The notes beneath the pieces were generated by a model. It saw only the letters and a program-made list of their open reading frames with translations, was not told the origin of the DNA and ran no database searches. The translations under genes and the position numbers were made by a program. Of a stretch of 64,000 bases of DNA, positions 43,862 to 53,258 are shown in pieces. The DNA lies in the NCBI GenBank assembly GCA_016715985.1, contig JADJXD010000001.1, forward strand, positions 868,001-932,000. The letters run 5' to 3'. Each line of letters starts with the position of its first letter. Within the stretch, counting starts at the first letter, position 1. The DNA is from Saprospiraceae bacterium. GTDB taxonomy: Bacteria > Bacteroidota > Bacteroidia > Chitinophagales > Saprospiraceae.

Positions 43862-44848
43862 CGTAAAGCCCACTTAATTACTGTAGGCTAATTTTATTTG
43901 GTTTTTAAAAATCGAGTCTGCTTTACTCATTCGTCCAACCAATTTATCAAAAATAGTATTTTTATGAATGGATCGATTGATTCGATAGCAAAATTCATCT
44001 AAATATCCCTGAAGATAGTCATGATTTACGCTATGATGAATGCCCCGTATCCAACTCTTTAGCTGCTGAATACATCGGTGCATTACTTTGAAATTCTTGT
44101 CTGGCTCACTCTTCTCCTGAGTTATGTTATAAACATCACATAAAGGAGAGTAGCCTCGCCACTTATCTGTCAAAACTGTGGCTTCGCTCGAAATGTGTTT
44201 TTCAAATAACGTCTTAAGCTCCTTTGTAGATGCATTTTCTATCTTTCTAGCATACATTCTTTTGATCCCTGTTGTACCGTTTTTCTCTACTGCAACAATG
44301 ATTTGCGCCTTTTTCTCTGCACCACGTCCAATTTGATCTTCTTCTTTTTGGCCTATAAACGCTTCATCTACTTCAACTTGTCCAGTTAATGGGTGCTTTT
44401 CTGAACTCTTCATTGCAATTCTTACCTTATGTTGAAACATCAAGGCAGTTTTACGATTAATACCAACATTTTTTGCCAATTGCTCTGCGGAGATACTCTT
44501 AGTTGTGGCGGTCATTTTGAAAACAATATAAAACGCCTTCTCAATTCCAAATTTAACTTTATGGAACAATGTATTAGCCGTTGGAGAAATAATTCTTTGA
44601 CAATTTTTACATCGCTTATGATGCAAAAACAAACAATTATGCTCTTCTTTACAATGACATTGCGGACATTCAAAGCCATTGGACCATTTGTGATGTGCTA
44701 AATAAGCATAGCAGCTATCTTTGTCTGAAAACCTTTTTATAAATTCCAGTTCATTTTGTCCTGTAAATATTTCAAATCCTTCCATTATTAATATTTTATT
44801 CCGTAAATATACAAAATTTTCTTAATACGTAGGTAAGTGGGCTTTACT
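43862..44848 (-). mobile_element. IS1595-family insertion sequence (about 987 bp)
   Basis: Terminal inverted repeats GTAAAGCCCACTTA (left, from 43863) and TAAGTGGGCTTTAC (right, to about 44847) bracket one transposase gene. The direct repeat ATAAAATAAT flanks the element at 43852-43861 and 44849-44858. The family usually makes 8 bases, so two of the ten may be chance identity. The element is intact by eye and sits between katG and the map gene. Confidence 0.88.
43874..44785 (-). CDS. IS1595-family transposase
   Basis: This is a 303-residue protein. The N-terminal zinc-binding domain has CPQCHCKEEHNC and CKNCQRIIS, typical of IS1595 transposases. The DDE-like core includes GQVEVDEAFIGQKEE (first Asp with following Glu), VLTDKWRGYSP (second Asp) and the terminal region HSVNHDYLQGYLDEFCYRINR, where the family carries its third acidic/Asn residue. 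Length and frame are intact and the element has clean ends, so it may be active. It encodes cut-or-copy transposition of its own element only. Confidence 0.92.
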   Translation of the reverse strand: MEGFEIFTGQNELEFIKRFSDKDSCYAYLAHHKWSNGFECPQCHCKEEHNCLFLHHKRCKNCQRIISPTANTLFHKVKFGIEKAFYIVFKMTATTKSISAEQLAKNVGINRKTALMFQHKVRIAMKSSEKHPLTGQVEVDEAFIGQKEEDQIGRGAEKKAQIIVAVEKNGTTGIKRMYARKIENASTKELKTLFEKHISSEATVLTDKWRGYSPLCDVYNITQEKSEPDKNFKVMHRCIQQLKSWIRGIHHSVNHDYLQGYLDEFCYRINRSIHKNTIFDKLVGRMSKADSIFKNQIKLAYSN

Positions 44849-44905
44849 ATAAAATAATTCATAAAATTGAAACATGAAATTATAAGGATTGTTTATTAAA
44901 ATCAA

Positions 44906-44922
44906 TTCTCTTACTAAGAGAA
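44906..44922. promoter_or_regulatory. Perfect 17-base palindrome upstream of the map gene
   Basis: TTCTCTTA-C-TAAGAGAA is a perfect inverted repeat with a one-base centre, 134 bases before the ATG at 45057 and 48 bases beyond the IS1595 target site. No T-run follows it, so it is more likely an operator than a terminator (inference). Confidence 0.35.
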
Positions 44923-45056
44923 CATAGAAAATATCAATTTGCAGACTTTTGGTATATAACAGTGCTTAAATTTTGGATATAGAATAGTTGAAATTTTTTC
45001 AATATTTTTTTTCACTTAGTAAAATGAGTTATTAATTCTTAAAATATAAATGACCT

Positions 45057-45821
45057 ATGTCGATAACAAAAGTTTCAGAATTAAATGGTATGCTTAAAGT
45101 GAGTGATGCTGTAGCTCTAACTCTTAAAGAAATGAGAAATCATGCAAAACCTGGCATGACCACAAAAGAATTAGATAATTTTGGTGGCAACATCTTGTCA
45201 GATTTTGGAGCAAATTCAGCGCCTTATCTTACATACGGATTTCCGGGTTGGACTTGCATAAGTGTAAATAATGAATTTTGTCACGGTATTCCTTCAAACC
45301 AAAAAATATTGAAAGAGGGAGATCTTGTTAACATTGATGTGTCTGCAGAATTAGACGGATATTGGTCAGATAACGGAGGGTCATTTGTTTTAGGCGATGA
45401 TATTTGTAACTATGGAAATCTGGTGGAAACTTCAAAAAATATACTAAAGCGGGCTATCTACAGCATTAGAGATGGTGTTCGGATTTCTGAAATCGGACAC
45501 TTAATAGATAAGGAAGCCAAAGATAATGGTTTTAAAATTATCAGAAATTTGTCAGGTCATGGTATTGGTAAAAGTCTTCACGAAGAACCACTCGAAATTT
45601 TCAATTTCAGAGACAAATTCAACTTTACCCGATTCCGGAAAAATTCAGTTGTCGCAATTGAAACATTCATTTCTACTGTTTCTGACTACGCTGTTACAAA
45701 AAAGGATGGCTGGTCAATGGTCGGTAACAAAGGTGGATTTATGGCACAGCACGAACACACAATAATTGTTACTGACAACGCTCCGATCATTTTAACTGAA
45801 GCAAATGAGATTTGGAATTAA
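45057..45821 (+). CDS. map: Type I methionine aminopeptidase
   Basis: This is a 254-residue protein. It removes the N-terminal Met from nascent proteins. The metal ligands of the pita-bread fold are visible: Asp in VNIDVSAELDGYWSDNGG (both Asps), His in LSGHGIGKSLHEEP, Glu in VVAIETFIS and Glu in QHEHTIIVT. There is no N-terminal extension, so it is type I. It is not placed next to secY or ribosomal genes, where the housekeeping copy commonly lies, so this may be an additional copy (inference). It is transcribed alone. Confidence 0.93.
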   Translation: MSITKVSELNGMLKVSDAVALTLKEMRNHAKPGMTTKELDNFGGNILSDFGANSAPYLTYGFPGWTCISVNNEFCHGIPSNQKILKEGDLVNIDVSAELDGYWSDNGGSFVLGDDICNYGNLVETSKNILKRAIYSIRDGVRISEIGHLIDKEAKDNGFKIIRNLSGHGIGKSLHEEPLEIFNFRDKFNFTRFRKNSVVAIETFISTVSDYAVTKKDGWSMVGNKGGFMAQHEHTIIVTDNAPIILTEANEIWN

Positions 45822-46082
45822 CATAATTTATGCTAAATTTTCTTTCCTTAATATCAGGTGTTCTCTTCTCTAAATCGACATTATTAAACTATCCGTTACC
45901 ATAAACTTTTCATAAATACACCTTCATAATATCTTAAATACTTGACAAGTCTATAAAAATGTGGTAACTTACATCGTTTTTTGCCTTAATTTAAAGAATT
46001 CTGAACAAGACGGGCATATATTCGGTTTATAAAAAGGATTTTCATTAAATGTATCAGTTGATTTTTCTGACGAAATAAAAAT

Positions 46083-49000
46083 ATGGTTAATAATAAAAGT
46101 AATTACGAGCAACTTATTGAAAAGTTAGATCAATTTACGCGAAAATACTACATCAACCAATTAATTAAAGGCTGTTTATACAGCATAGCGTTAATTTTGG
46201 TTCTTTTTCTAACTTTTAATTTACTGGAATATAACTTTTATTTTAGTACAACTATTCGGAAAGTACTGTTTTATTCCTTCTTTGGCGTCACTTTGGGAGT
46301 TATATTCGCATACGTGATTACCCCTTTGACTAAATACTTTAGATTGGGACAAGTCATCTCGCACGAAGAATCGGCAAATATTATTGGTTCGCATTTTTCA
46401 GATGTTAAAGATAAACTTCTCAATATCCTACAACTCAAAAAACAGGAATCAACCCATGCTAATCTTGCGCTTCTGGAAGCAAGTATTGATCAGAAAACAA
46501 ACGCCATTAGCCTGGTACCATTCAAATCCGCAATTGATCTGAACGCAAACCGAAAATATCTGAAATATGCACTTCCCCCTTTTATGTTGCTTCTTATATT
46601 GCTTTTTGCAGCACCGAGTATCATCAAAGACAGTACAAAAAGAATCTTAGACAATAATACAGAATATGTAAAAGATGCACCTTTTGCCTTTAATATAGAA
46701 AATCAAATACTTGAAGTAGTTCAATTTCAGGATTTTACGTTAAATATCCAGACGAATGGCAGTATCCTGCCGGATGAAGTTTTTGTTACAATTGATGACT
46801 TTCAATATAAAATGCAAAAAAACAGTAAAACTGATTTTTCCTATACTTTTAGAAATGTACAAAAAGATGTAGAATTTAAATTGCAATCCGGTAAGGTGGT
46901 TTCCGTTGCCAAAAAACTAAAAGTTTTAGAAAAACCCAATTTAGCTGACTTCAATCTGGAACTTATATTTCCTTCCTATACAGGCAGAACCAATGAAATA
47001 CTGCAAAACATCGGCGATGTTGTCGTTCCCGAAGGCACAAAAATAACCTGGTTATTTAATGCTCTGAAAACGGACAAACTTTCTATTGTTTTCGGAGATA
47101 ACAAAGATGAAACCGAAGCTGAACGAAAAGCAGAAACCAGATTCCGATACACCAGAAAAGCGATGAATGATGAAATATATAAGTTGTTTCTATCCAATAA
47201 GCAAGTACCTGGTGCTGATAGCCTGCTTTACAGCATCAATGTGATTAAAGACCAATTCCCATCTATCAATGCCGAAAAAATTATTGACAGCTTGGATAAT
47301 ACTTTGGTTTACTTTATTGGAAACGCATCTGATGATTACGGATTAAATACGTTGGCATTTAATTATATCATCACAAAAGAGAATGGAAAAGAAAATGCTA
47401 TTCAGACATCCAAGCTTCAAAAACAAAATGGAAGAGAAATACAGTTTGATCATGTAATGGACCTTAAAAAGCTCAATCTTGAACCCGGTGATAAAATAAG
47501 CTTCTACTTTGAAGTTTTTGATAATGACGGAGTAAATGGAAGTAAATCTTCTAAGACAAGCATGATGACCTATGCCAAACCTTCTTTGAAAGAACTAAAA
47601 GAAATAGAAGAAAAAAATGATGAAGCCATCCAAGACCAATTAAAGGAGTCTCTTCTGAATCTGGAGAAACTTCAAGACAATTTCAAAAAAATGAAAGAAA
47701 AGTTACTCCAGCAAAAACAGCTTGACTGGCAGGACAAAAAAGAAATGGAAAGACTTCTGGAAGAACAGAAAAAAATTCAGGAGCAACTTGAAAAGGCAAA
47801 AGAGAAATTGGATGAAAACATTAAAAATCAACAGGAACTTACACCACAAAGTGAAGAAATAGAGAAAAAACAGGATAAAATTGAGGAATTGTTGGAAAAA
47901 ACACTCAATCCTGAAATGAAGGAACTGATGGACAAAATCAAAGATTTGCTCCAGGAATTAGACAAAGAAGATGCTGTACAGATGCTCGAACAATTTGACC
48001 AGAATAATGAAACACTGGAAAAAGACATGGAAAGAATGCTAGAATTGTACAAGCAACTTGAAATGGAGAAACAAATGAGTGAGCAGATCAAAGAGTTGGA
48101 AAAATTAGCAGAAAAACAGGAAAAACTTTCCGACAAAACCGAGCAAAATCAAGAGAGTAAAGAAGAACTAAAAAAAGAGCAGGCTGAGATTGAGAAAAAG
48201 TTGGATGAAATAAAGGAGAAGCAGAAAGAACTCGAAGAAAAAAATAAAGAACTTTCTCCGCCCAAAGACTTAGGCAAGGATAATGAAGAAAAAATGGATG
48301 ATATCAGCAAAGATATGGATCAGAGCCAGAAGCAAATGGACAAATCTGACAGTAAAGGAGCGGCAAAATCTCAAAAAAAGGCTGCTAAAAAGATGAAAGA
48401 AATGGCTTACAGCATGAAACAGAGTATGGAAGGTGGTGCCCAGGAACAAGCACAAGAAGATATCAAAACACTCAGACAATTATTGGAAAATCTGGTAACA
48501 CTCTCATTCGAACAGGAAGACCTTGTGAACAAGGTTCAGTCTATCCAACCCAACACACCATCCTATGTGCAGTCAATACAGCATCAGTTCAAACTAAAAA
48601 ATGACTTCAGATTGATTGAAGATACTTTGGTTGCTTTGAGCAACAGAAATCCGGATATTGCTACATTTGTCATGGACAAAGTTGCTGAGATCAAAATAAA
48701 CATGAAGGAAAGTATCTCCGAACTGGAAGAGCGCAAAGTACCGCAAGGAATTGAGAAACAAAGAAGAACCATGAAAAATGTCAATGATTTGGCTCTAATG
48801 TTGGATGAATCATTGGAAAATGCGCAAAAACAAATGGCGTCCGGAATGCCCGGTAGTCAGATGTGTAAAAAACCAGGAGGAAAAGGAGATGGCAAAGATG
48901 GCAAAAAGCCCATGAATAAAATTACAGAAGGCCAGCAGGGTTTGGGCGAAGAACTCCAGAAAATGAAAGAAAAAATGGGGAAAGGAGAAGGAGGTTCTGC

Positions 49001-49424
49001 CAAAGATTATGCACAGGCAGCAGCAAAGCAAGCTGCTCTCCGTAAGGCATTGCAGGAATTGCAGGATGGAAAAAAAGAACAGGGACAAGGCTCTAAGGAA
49101 CTAGAAGAAATTCTGAATAATATGGACAAAATAGAAACCGAGCTTGTCAATAAACGACTGAATGCCGAAACCCTGAAAAGAATGAAGGATATTGAAACCA
49201 GATTGCTCGAAGCCGAAAGAGCAGAACGTCAACGGGAGTTGGACAATAAAAGAAAATCTGAAACTGCCGATGAAAAAAGAAGAGAGTTGCCTCCTTCTTT
49301 GCAGGAATATCTGAAAAAAAGGCAGGCAGAAGTAGAAATGTATAAATCTGTTTCGCCTTCTTTAAGGCCGTATTACAAGAGTTTAGTAGATGAATATTAT
49401 AAAGCACTGAAAAGTGTGAGATAA
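46083..49424 (+). CDS. DUF4175 family membrane protein with long coiled coil
   Basis: This is a 1113-residue protein. Three hydrophobic segments are near the N-terminus (GCLYSIALILVLFLTFNL, VLFYSFFGVTLGVIFAYVI, YALPPFMLLLILLFAAPSI). A periplasmic-type beta-rich region (about 195-500) follows. The rest, about 500-950, is an extremely Lys/Glu/Gln-rich coiled coil, and the C-terminal part (KKRQAEVEMYKSVSPSLRPYYKSLVDEYYKAL) is conserved in this Bacteroidota family. Function is unknown. Homologues often lie near MoxR/VWA-type loci, but no such genes are seen here. The RsbW-like gene and ybeY follow. Confidence 0.82.
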   Translation: MVNNKSNYEQLIEKLDQFTRKYYINQLIKGCLYSIALILVLFLTFNLLEYNFYFSTTIRKVLFYSFFGVTLGVIFAYVITPLTKYFRLGQVISHEESANIIGSHFSDVKDKLLNILQLKKQESTHANLALLEASIDQKTNAISLVPFKSAIDLNANRKYLKYALPPFMLLLILLFAAPSIIKDSTKRILDNNTEYVKDAPFAFNIENQILEVVQFQDFTLNIQTNGSILPDEVFVTIDDFQYKMQKNSKTDFSYTFRNVQKDVEFKLQSGKVVSVAKKLKVLEKPNLADFNLELIFPSYTGRTNEILQNIGDVVVPEGTKITWLFNALKTDKLSIVFGDNKDETEAERKAETRFRYTRKAMNDEIYKLFLSNKQVPGADSLLYSINVIKDQFPSINAEKIIDSLDNTLVYFIGNASDDYGLNTLAFNYIITKENGKENAIQTSKLQKQNGREIQFDHVMDLKKLNLEPGDKISFYFEVFDNDGVNGSKSSKTSMMTYAKPSLKELKEIEEKNDEAIQDQLKESLLNLEKLQDNFKKMKEKLLQQKQLDWQDKKEMERLLEEQKKIQEQLEKAKEKLDENIKNQQELTPQSEEIEKKQDKIEELLEKTLNPEMKELMDKIKDLLQELDKEDAVQMLEQFDQNNETLEKDMERMLELYKQLEMEKQMSEQIKELEKLAEKQEKLSDKTEQNQESKEELKKEQAEIEKKLDEIKEKQKELEEKNKELSPPKDLGKDNEEKMDDISKDMDQSQKQMDKSDSKGAAKSQKKAAKKMKEMAYSMKQSMEGGAQEQAQEDIKTLRQLLENLVTLSFEQEDLVNKVQSIQPNTPSYVQSIQHQFKLKNDFRLIEDTLVALSNRNPDIATFVMDKVAEIKINMKESISELEERKVPQGIEKQRRTMKNVNDLALMLDESLENAQKQMASGMPGSQMCKKPGGKGDGKDGKKPMNKITEGQQGLGEELQKMKEKMGKGEGGSAKDYAQAAAKQAALRKALQELQDGKKEQGQGSKELEEILNNMDKIETELVNKRLNAETLKRMKDIETRLLEAERAERQRELDNKRKSETADEKRRELPPSLQEYLKKRQAEVEMYKSVSPSLRPYYKSLVDEYYKALKSVR

Positions 49425-49492
49425 TGGTATGTTTTTTGCACATTGCTCAATGCAATGCAACTATCAGGTTAAAAATTTAATAATTTTAATGC

Positions 49493-49906
49493 ATGAAAAC
49501 CCGTATGCTGACCATTACATCCAACCCCAATAATATACTCGAAGTGGAGTCATATTTAAAGAAACTTGATCTGGACACTCATCTGAATCCTGATAAATAT
49601 GCAGATATACTGATTAGCCTTACAGAAGCTGTCAATAACGCAATTATCCATGGGAACAAACGGGATGAATCCAAATTGGTACATATCGATCTGGAAGAAA
49701 ATGACCTGGGAGTTGCTTTTTGCGTCACAGACGAAGGAGGTGGTTTCAATCCATCCGGAATCCCTGATCCTACCTGTCAGGAAAATCTGGAATGTTGCGG
49801 AGGACGAGGTGTGCATATTATGAAGGCACTCGCCGATGACATTTCATTTAAAAACTGTGGGCGTTCAGTTGTGATGTTTTTTAATCTTCAAAAAGAATTG
49901 GCCTGA
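49493..49906 (+). CDS. RsbW/SpoIIAB-like ATP-binding protein (anti-sigma kinase-type)
   Basis: This is a 137-residue protein. The GHKL ATPase fold has the N-box LTEAVNNAIIHGN, the G1 box VTDEGGGFNPSGIP and the G2 box GGRGVHIMKALAD. Length and motif order are those of the small stand-alone RsbW/SpoIIAB family, which phosphorylate anti-anti-sigma proteins or bind sigma factors. No anti-anti-sigma (STAS) partner gene is adjacent. Its stop codon is immediately followed by the TTG start of ybeY, with no base between, so the two are co-translated. Confidence 0.9.
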   Translation: MKTRMLTITSNPNNILEVESYLKKLDLDTHLNPDKYADILISLTEAVNNAIIHGNKRDESKLVHIDLEENDLGVAFCVTDEGGGFNPSGIPDPTCQENLECCGGRGVHIMKALADDISFKNCGRSVVMFFNLQKELA

Positions 49907-50374
49907 TTGAAGTTATCTAAAGCTATAAAATTTCATGTGGCAGATAATGTTCCCCACCCTATTGGAGACAAACAGGAACTTTTGAACCTTTGGATACATC
50001 ATATTTCTGCAGCTAATGACAAGCAAATCAAAGAGCTGAATTACATATTTTGCTCAGATAAATACCTCCATTCCATTAATCTGCAATATCTTCAGCATGA
50101 TGACTTTACCGACATCATTACTTTCCCCTACCATATAGAAGGTCAGGCACTTCATAGTGACATTTTCATTAGCATAGATAGAGTGTCAGAAAATGCACGA
50201 AACTTTCAGGTCACTTTTGAGCATGAACTTCTGCGTGTGATGGCACATGGATTGTTGCATCTGATTGGTTTTGGCGATAAATCAGATACTGACAAAACTA
50301 TAATGAGATTCGAAGAAGAAAAATGTATCTCTATGTTTTTTGATATGAAATCGTATCAGGAAAATCAGCATTGA
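49907..50374 (+). CDS. ybeY: Endoribonuclease YbeY (16S rRNA maturation)
   Basis: This is a 155-residue protein with a TTG start directly abutting the previous stop. The zinc-binding region HELLRVMAHGLLHLIGFGDKS corresponds to the YbeY HGxLHLxGyxH motif. The third His is replaced (GDK), as is common in Bacteroidota. It also has the upstream TDIITFPY strand and SDIFISIDRV. YbeY is a metal-dependent RNase involved in 16S rRNA 3'-end maturation and ribosome quality control. It overlaps the converging gene at 50365-50910 by ten bases. Confidence 0.92.
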   Translation: MKLSKAIKFHVADNVPHPIGDKQELLNLWIHHISAANDKQIKELNYIFCSDKYLHSINLQYLQHDDFTDIITFPYHIEGQALHSDIFISIDRVSENARNFQVTFEHELLRVMAHGLLHLIGFGDKSDTDKTIMRFEEEKCISMFFDMKSYQENQH

Positions 50375-50910
50375 AATAAATGAACCATCAGTGACTCCAA
50401 ATTATAAGCAGGGTTATAATTTCTGTCGTTATAGTGGTGCACCAATATTTTAAACTGACTTTCTTCCTCAGCTAACTTTTGAATTTCCATATGAACATTT
50501 CCATATAACTGAGACAACTTACCATTTTCCAAGGGCAATCTTACGGAAGGTTTCAAATATACGGTAACTGATAATTCTTCATCACCTTTTGTTGCATTTG
50601 CTTTCACTTCAGCAAGATGAATAATGTATCGGGAGCTAAGAAGTTCATTCGCCAGAAAAATCTGCCAGAAATTAAGTATTTCGTAGTTCATTAATTCGGA
50701 ATGTTTTACCTTTAAGCTAAAACCATGAGACGATCTGTTATTCAAAAAAACCAGATTGTTTTCAAAATTAACACCTGATAATTTAAAATCAAGGTAATTG
50801 GTAAAAATAAATTTGTTTAGGGAGGTGTGTCCGTCATTATTCAGCCATTCCGTGTATGATGGATTTTGGACAGCATGTTTAAAGTCAAAATATTTTCCGG
50901 GTTCAGCCAA
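50365..50910 (-). CDS. Hypothetical protein, 181 aa
   Basis: I do not recognise this one. It is soluble with no signal peptide or membrane helix. It has mixed alpha/beta character, several aromatic residues (KYFDFKHAVQ, FWQIFLANELL) and an HHYNDRNYNP motif near the C-terminus. Its 3' end overlaps ybeY by ten bases on the opposite strand, and it lies 71 bases downstream of the CvpA gene, in the same direction. Length and codon use look like a real gene. Confidence 0.6.
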   Translation of the reverse strand: MAEPGKYFDFKHAVQNPSYTEWLNNDGHTSLNKFIFTNYLDFKLSGVNFENNLVFLNNRSSHGFSLKVKHSELMNYEILNFWQIFLANELLSSRYIIHLAEVKANATKGDEELSVTVYLKPSVRLPLENGKLSQLYGNVHMEIQKLAEEESQFKILVHHYNDRNYNPAYNLESLMVHLFQC

Positions 50911-50981
50911 AATTTAAAAGTTTGAGCCCTTATAACATCGTCTAAAGTCTTTAGTTTTTGCTTTTCGATTTTGTTTTAATA

Positions 50982-51545
50982 TTATTCTTTTGATTTGGTT
51001 TTGCCATCAGAATCTGCTTTTTCTTTGACACTGTCCATGGCTTCAAGAGTCTTATCCCAAAAATTGGTAAATATTGGCTTTAAGGAATAGAACACTTTTT
51101 TCCCCTTTTCCGGCAATGGTTCCAATACAGAATAGGTGACTGAAGCAGTTTTGGTTTGTTCGTTCAGAACCTTGACATTACTCAACAGCCATAATATCAA
51201 ACTCAAAATATATGCAAAAAATAGTGCCTGTAAAACCCCGCCCGCAATTTTATTAATGAAATTTACATTTACTGCTTTCAGCATGTCTTCCAACTTGCTG
51301 CCTATGAATCTTATCAAAATCATTACACCTATAAATGTAATTACAACACCCAATAGAAAAGTGATAGCAGGGCTGGTCTTAAGAACAGATTGGATAATCT
51401 CCATCACAATGGGAGATAATTTCAATGCAGCAACTATCCCTATCATTAAAGAAAAAGCGTCAAATATAGTCTTTATCAATCCTCGGCTATACCCCAGATA
51501 AAAGCCTAAGGATATTACAATAGCTACAATCAGGTCAAGAAGCAT
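50982..51545 (-). CDS. CvpA family membrane protein
   Basis: This is a 187-residue protein. Four hydrophobic helices: LIVAIVISLGFYLGYSRG, LMIGIVAALKLSPIVM, AITFLLGVVITFIGVMILIRFIG and IAGGVLQALFFAYILSLILWLL. The N-terminal GYSRGLIKTIFDAFSLMIGI and LNKIAGGVLQ-like region (FINKIAGGVL) are characteristic of CvpA (colicin V production) proteins, which influence envelope integrity. A Lys/Asp-rich C-terminal tail is cytoplasmic. It is probably co-transcribed with the 181-residue gene that follows. Confidence 0.88.
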   Translation of the reverse strand: MLLDLIVAIVISLGFYLGYSRGLIKTIFDAFSLMIGIVAALKLSPIVMEIIQSVLKTSPAITFLLGVVITFIGVMILIRFIGSKLEDMLKAVNVNFINKIAGGVLQALFFAYILSLILWLLSNVKVLNEQTKTASVTYSVLEPLPEKGKKVFYSLKPIFTNFWDKTLEAMDSVKEKADSDGKTKSKE

Positions 51546-51747
51546 TTTAAATATTTTTTTTGCAATAATAGTGATAAATATGAATGATAGGTATTTTTTT
51601 TATAATAATATGTGACAACAGTCAGTTTCCATTAAAGAAGAAAATGTTGATTTCATTTTATAAATTATAAAAATTCAAATATTTTATAAGTATTTATTTG
51701 ATTTATTCAAATAGTTTGTTTAATTTCGTATCATATTTAGATTTTCC

Positions 51748-52251
51748 ATGAATAACAAGCGGATTTTATTTATATCTTTTTGTTTTTTTCTGCTTCATAA
51801 TTTAATGTTAGGGCAGTTAAAAAATATAGGTACATCCACTTCCGTGCCTACCGTTTTTTTTATTGGAGAACATGAAGACGCCTTTGAAAAAATGGTAAAA
51901 GACTACAATACACTTTTATTTACGGTGTGCGAAAATTCTATGGAACTGACTTATGATAATTGGGCGTTGTTTCTCATGGATTTAGAACAATACGCCACTT
52001 CCATGAATGTGGATCTGAAAGGAACTAAATACTGGCTGAACGTATTTTGGAATAAAAATGGCACAATTGATAATATTGCTTTTTTCCCAAAACCAAACTC
52101 GAAAAACATAAACTATGAAGACATCAGAGTCTTGTTGACCGGATTTATCAAGAACTACCAATCTCCCTTAAAACACAAAACCAAATTTTCACATTACGGA
52201 AGTGCTTCATTTCCCGTCTTTTCAAAAGCTAGTCTGGCTAAGGAAAAATAA
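51748..52251 (+). CDS. Exported hypothetical protein, 167 aa
   Basis: The N-terminus (RILFISFCFFLLHNLMLGQ) is a signal peptide. The mature part contains ENSMELTYDNWALFLMDLEQYA and VFWNKNGTIDNIAFFPKPNSKN, a pattern I have seen in small secreted Bacteroidota proteins of unknown function. There is a short C-terminal beta-rich end. It is translationally coupled to the following lipoprotein (TAATG overlap of one base). Confidence 0.7.
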   Translation: MNNKRILFISFCFFLLHNLMLGQLKNIGTSTSVPTVFFIGEHEDAFEKMVKDYNTLLFTVCENSMELTYDNWALFLMDLEQYATSMNVDLKGTKYWLNVFWNKNGTIDNIAFFPKPNSKNINYEDIRVLLTGFIKNYQSPLKHKTKFSHYGSASFPVFSKASLAKEK

Positions 52252-53183
52252 TGTCCAAAACTTATTTTCATTTTTTTTTATATCTACTATTCTTTGGTTG
52301 TACAAAAAGTGCTGATCCAAAATCATCAGAAATATTTTCATTGCATACCAACGATTTGCTGACAAGCATCCACATTGACAACAATGGAAACTTTAATATC
52401 CTGGGAGGTTATGTATGGTCGCATTGTCTTTTGTTTGAAGGGAAAAATCCTTCGCTTTTGAAAGGAGATACACTTTCAAATAAATTACTGTTTGACTTTC
52501 AGGAAAGTGCTGATGGTACACAGTTTTGTGTAGGTGTCGATGGGTACCTGTATTCCCGTACATCTGAAAACTGGAATTTTCATCGGCTAACCCGTTGGGA
52601 CATTCTACATCAGGTCATCCCCTACCCTGATGGTAGTGTAATAGCTTCCGGAGGAAAATCATACGAACATGGTTACATTTATTTTATCAATAAAGAATTA
52701 AAAATAGATACCTCACTTTATTTTGATTTTGAAATCAGTGAAATGACTGTAAATGCATCTACTATGATAGCGGTAGGATATGGCAATATCATTCGTTCCG
52801 TTGACCATGGGCAGACGTGGAAATTCTTAGGGATTAACGGAGACTTTTTTGCATCCATAATATTTACAGACAGCCTGAATATACTTGCCATAGGATATAA
52901 CGGCACCATACTTAAAAGCCCGGATAAAGGAATCACCTGGCAAAACATCTCTGATAAAGTACCTGCAGCCGGTATAAATTCATTTCGAAAAATCAGGCAA
53001 TTTGACAATGGTGATATTATTATCATTGGAAATAAAGGAAAACTTTGGCAAAGTAAAGACAAAGGAACTTCCTGGAGCTACTTCAGTCTGGATACAAAAT
53101 CAGATTTATACAGCATTGCAGAACATCAGAATAAATATTACGTCGTAGGTACCAATGGATTTTTTGGTGCTTTTTCATTTTGA
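52251..53183 (+). CDS. YCF48/BNR-like propeller lipoprotein
   Basis: This is a 310-residue protein. The N-terminus ends in LFFGCTKS, a lipobox with Cys at residue 17. The rest has YCF48/BNR-like repeats with GNIIRSVDHGQTWKF, GTILKSPDKGITWQNI, GKLWQSKDKGTSWSYF and a final YYVVGTNGFFG. Proteins of this type form a beta-propeller bound to the outer membrane through the lipid; the binding partner is unknown. It overlaps the preceding exported protein by one base. A 75-base gap then separates it from glmM. Confidence 0.8.
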   Translation: MSKTYFHFFLYLLFFGCTKSADPKSSEIFSLHTNDLLTSIHIDNNGNFNILGGYVWSHCLLFEGKNPSLLKGDTLSNKLLFDFQESADGTQFCVGVDGYLYSRTSENWNFHRLTRWDILHQVIPYPDGSVIASGGKSYEHGYIYFINKELKIDTSLYFDFEISEMTVNASTMIAVGYGNIIRSVDHGQTWKFLGINGDFFASIIFTDSLNILAIGYNGTILKSPDKGITWQNISDKVPAAGINSFRKIRQFDNGDIIIIGNKGKLWQSKDKGTSWSYFSLDTKSDLYSIAEHQNKYYVVGTNGFFGAFSF

Positions 53184-53258
53184 GAAAAATACATCTTCAG
53201 TCAGAAAATATGACTCATAATTGCGTACTTTTGCAATCATAATAAAAAAAATACAGTT

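Noticed and set aside
47828..48136. Ser-rich open frames opposite the DUF4175 gene
   Set aside because: They are shadows of the Lys/Glu coiled coil. Reverse frames of such repeats give long Ser/Phe/Leu stretches.
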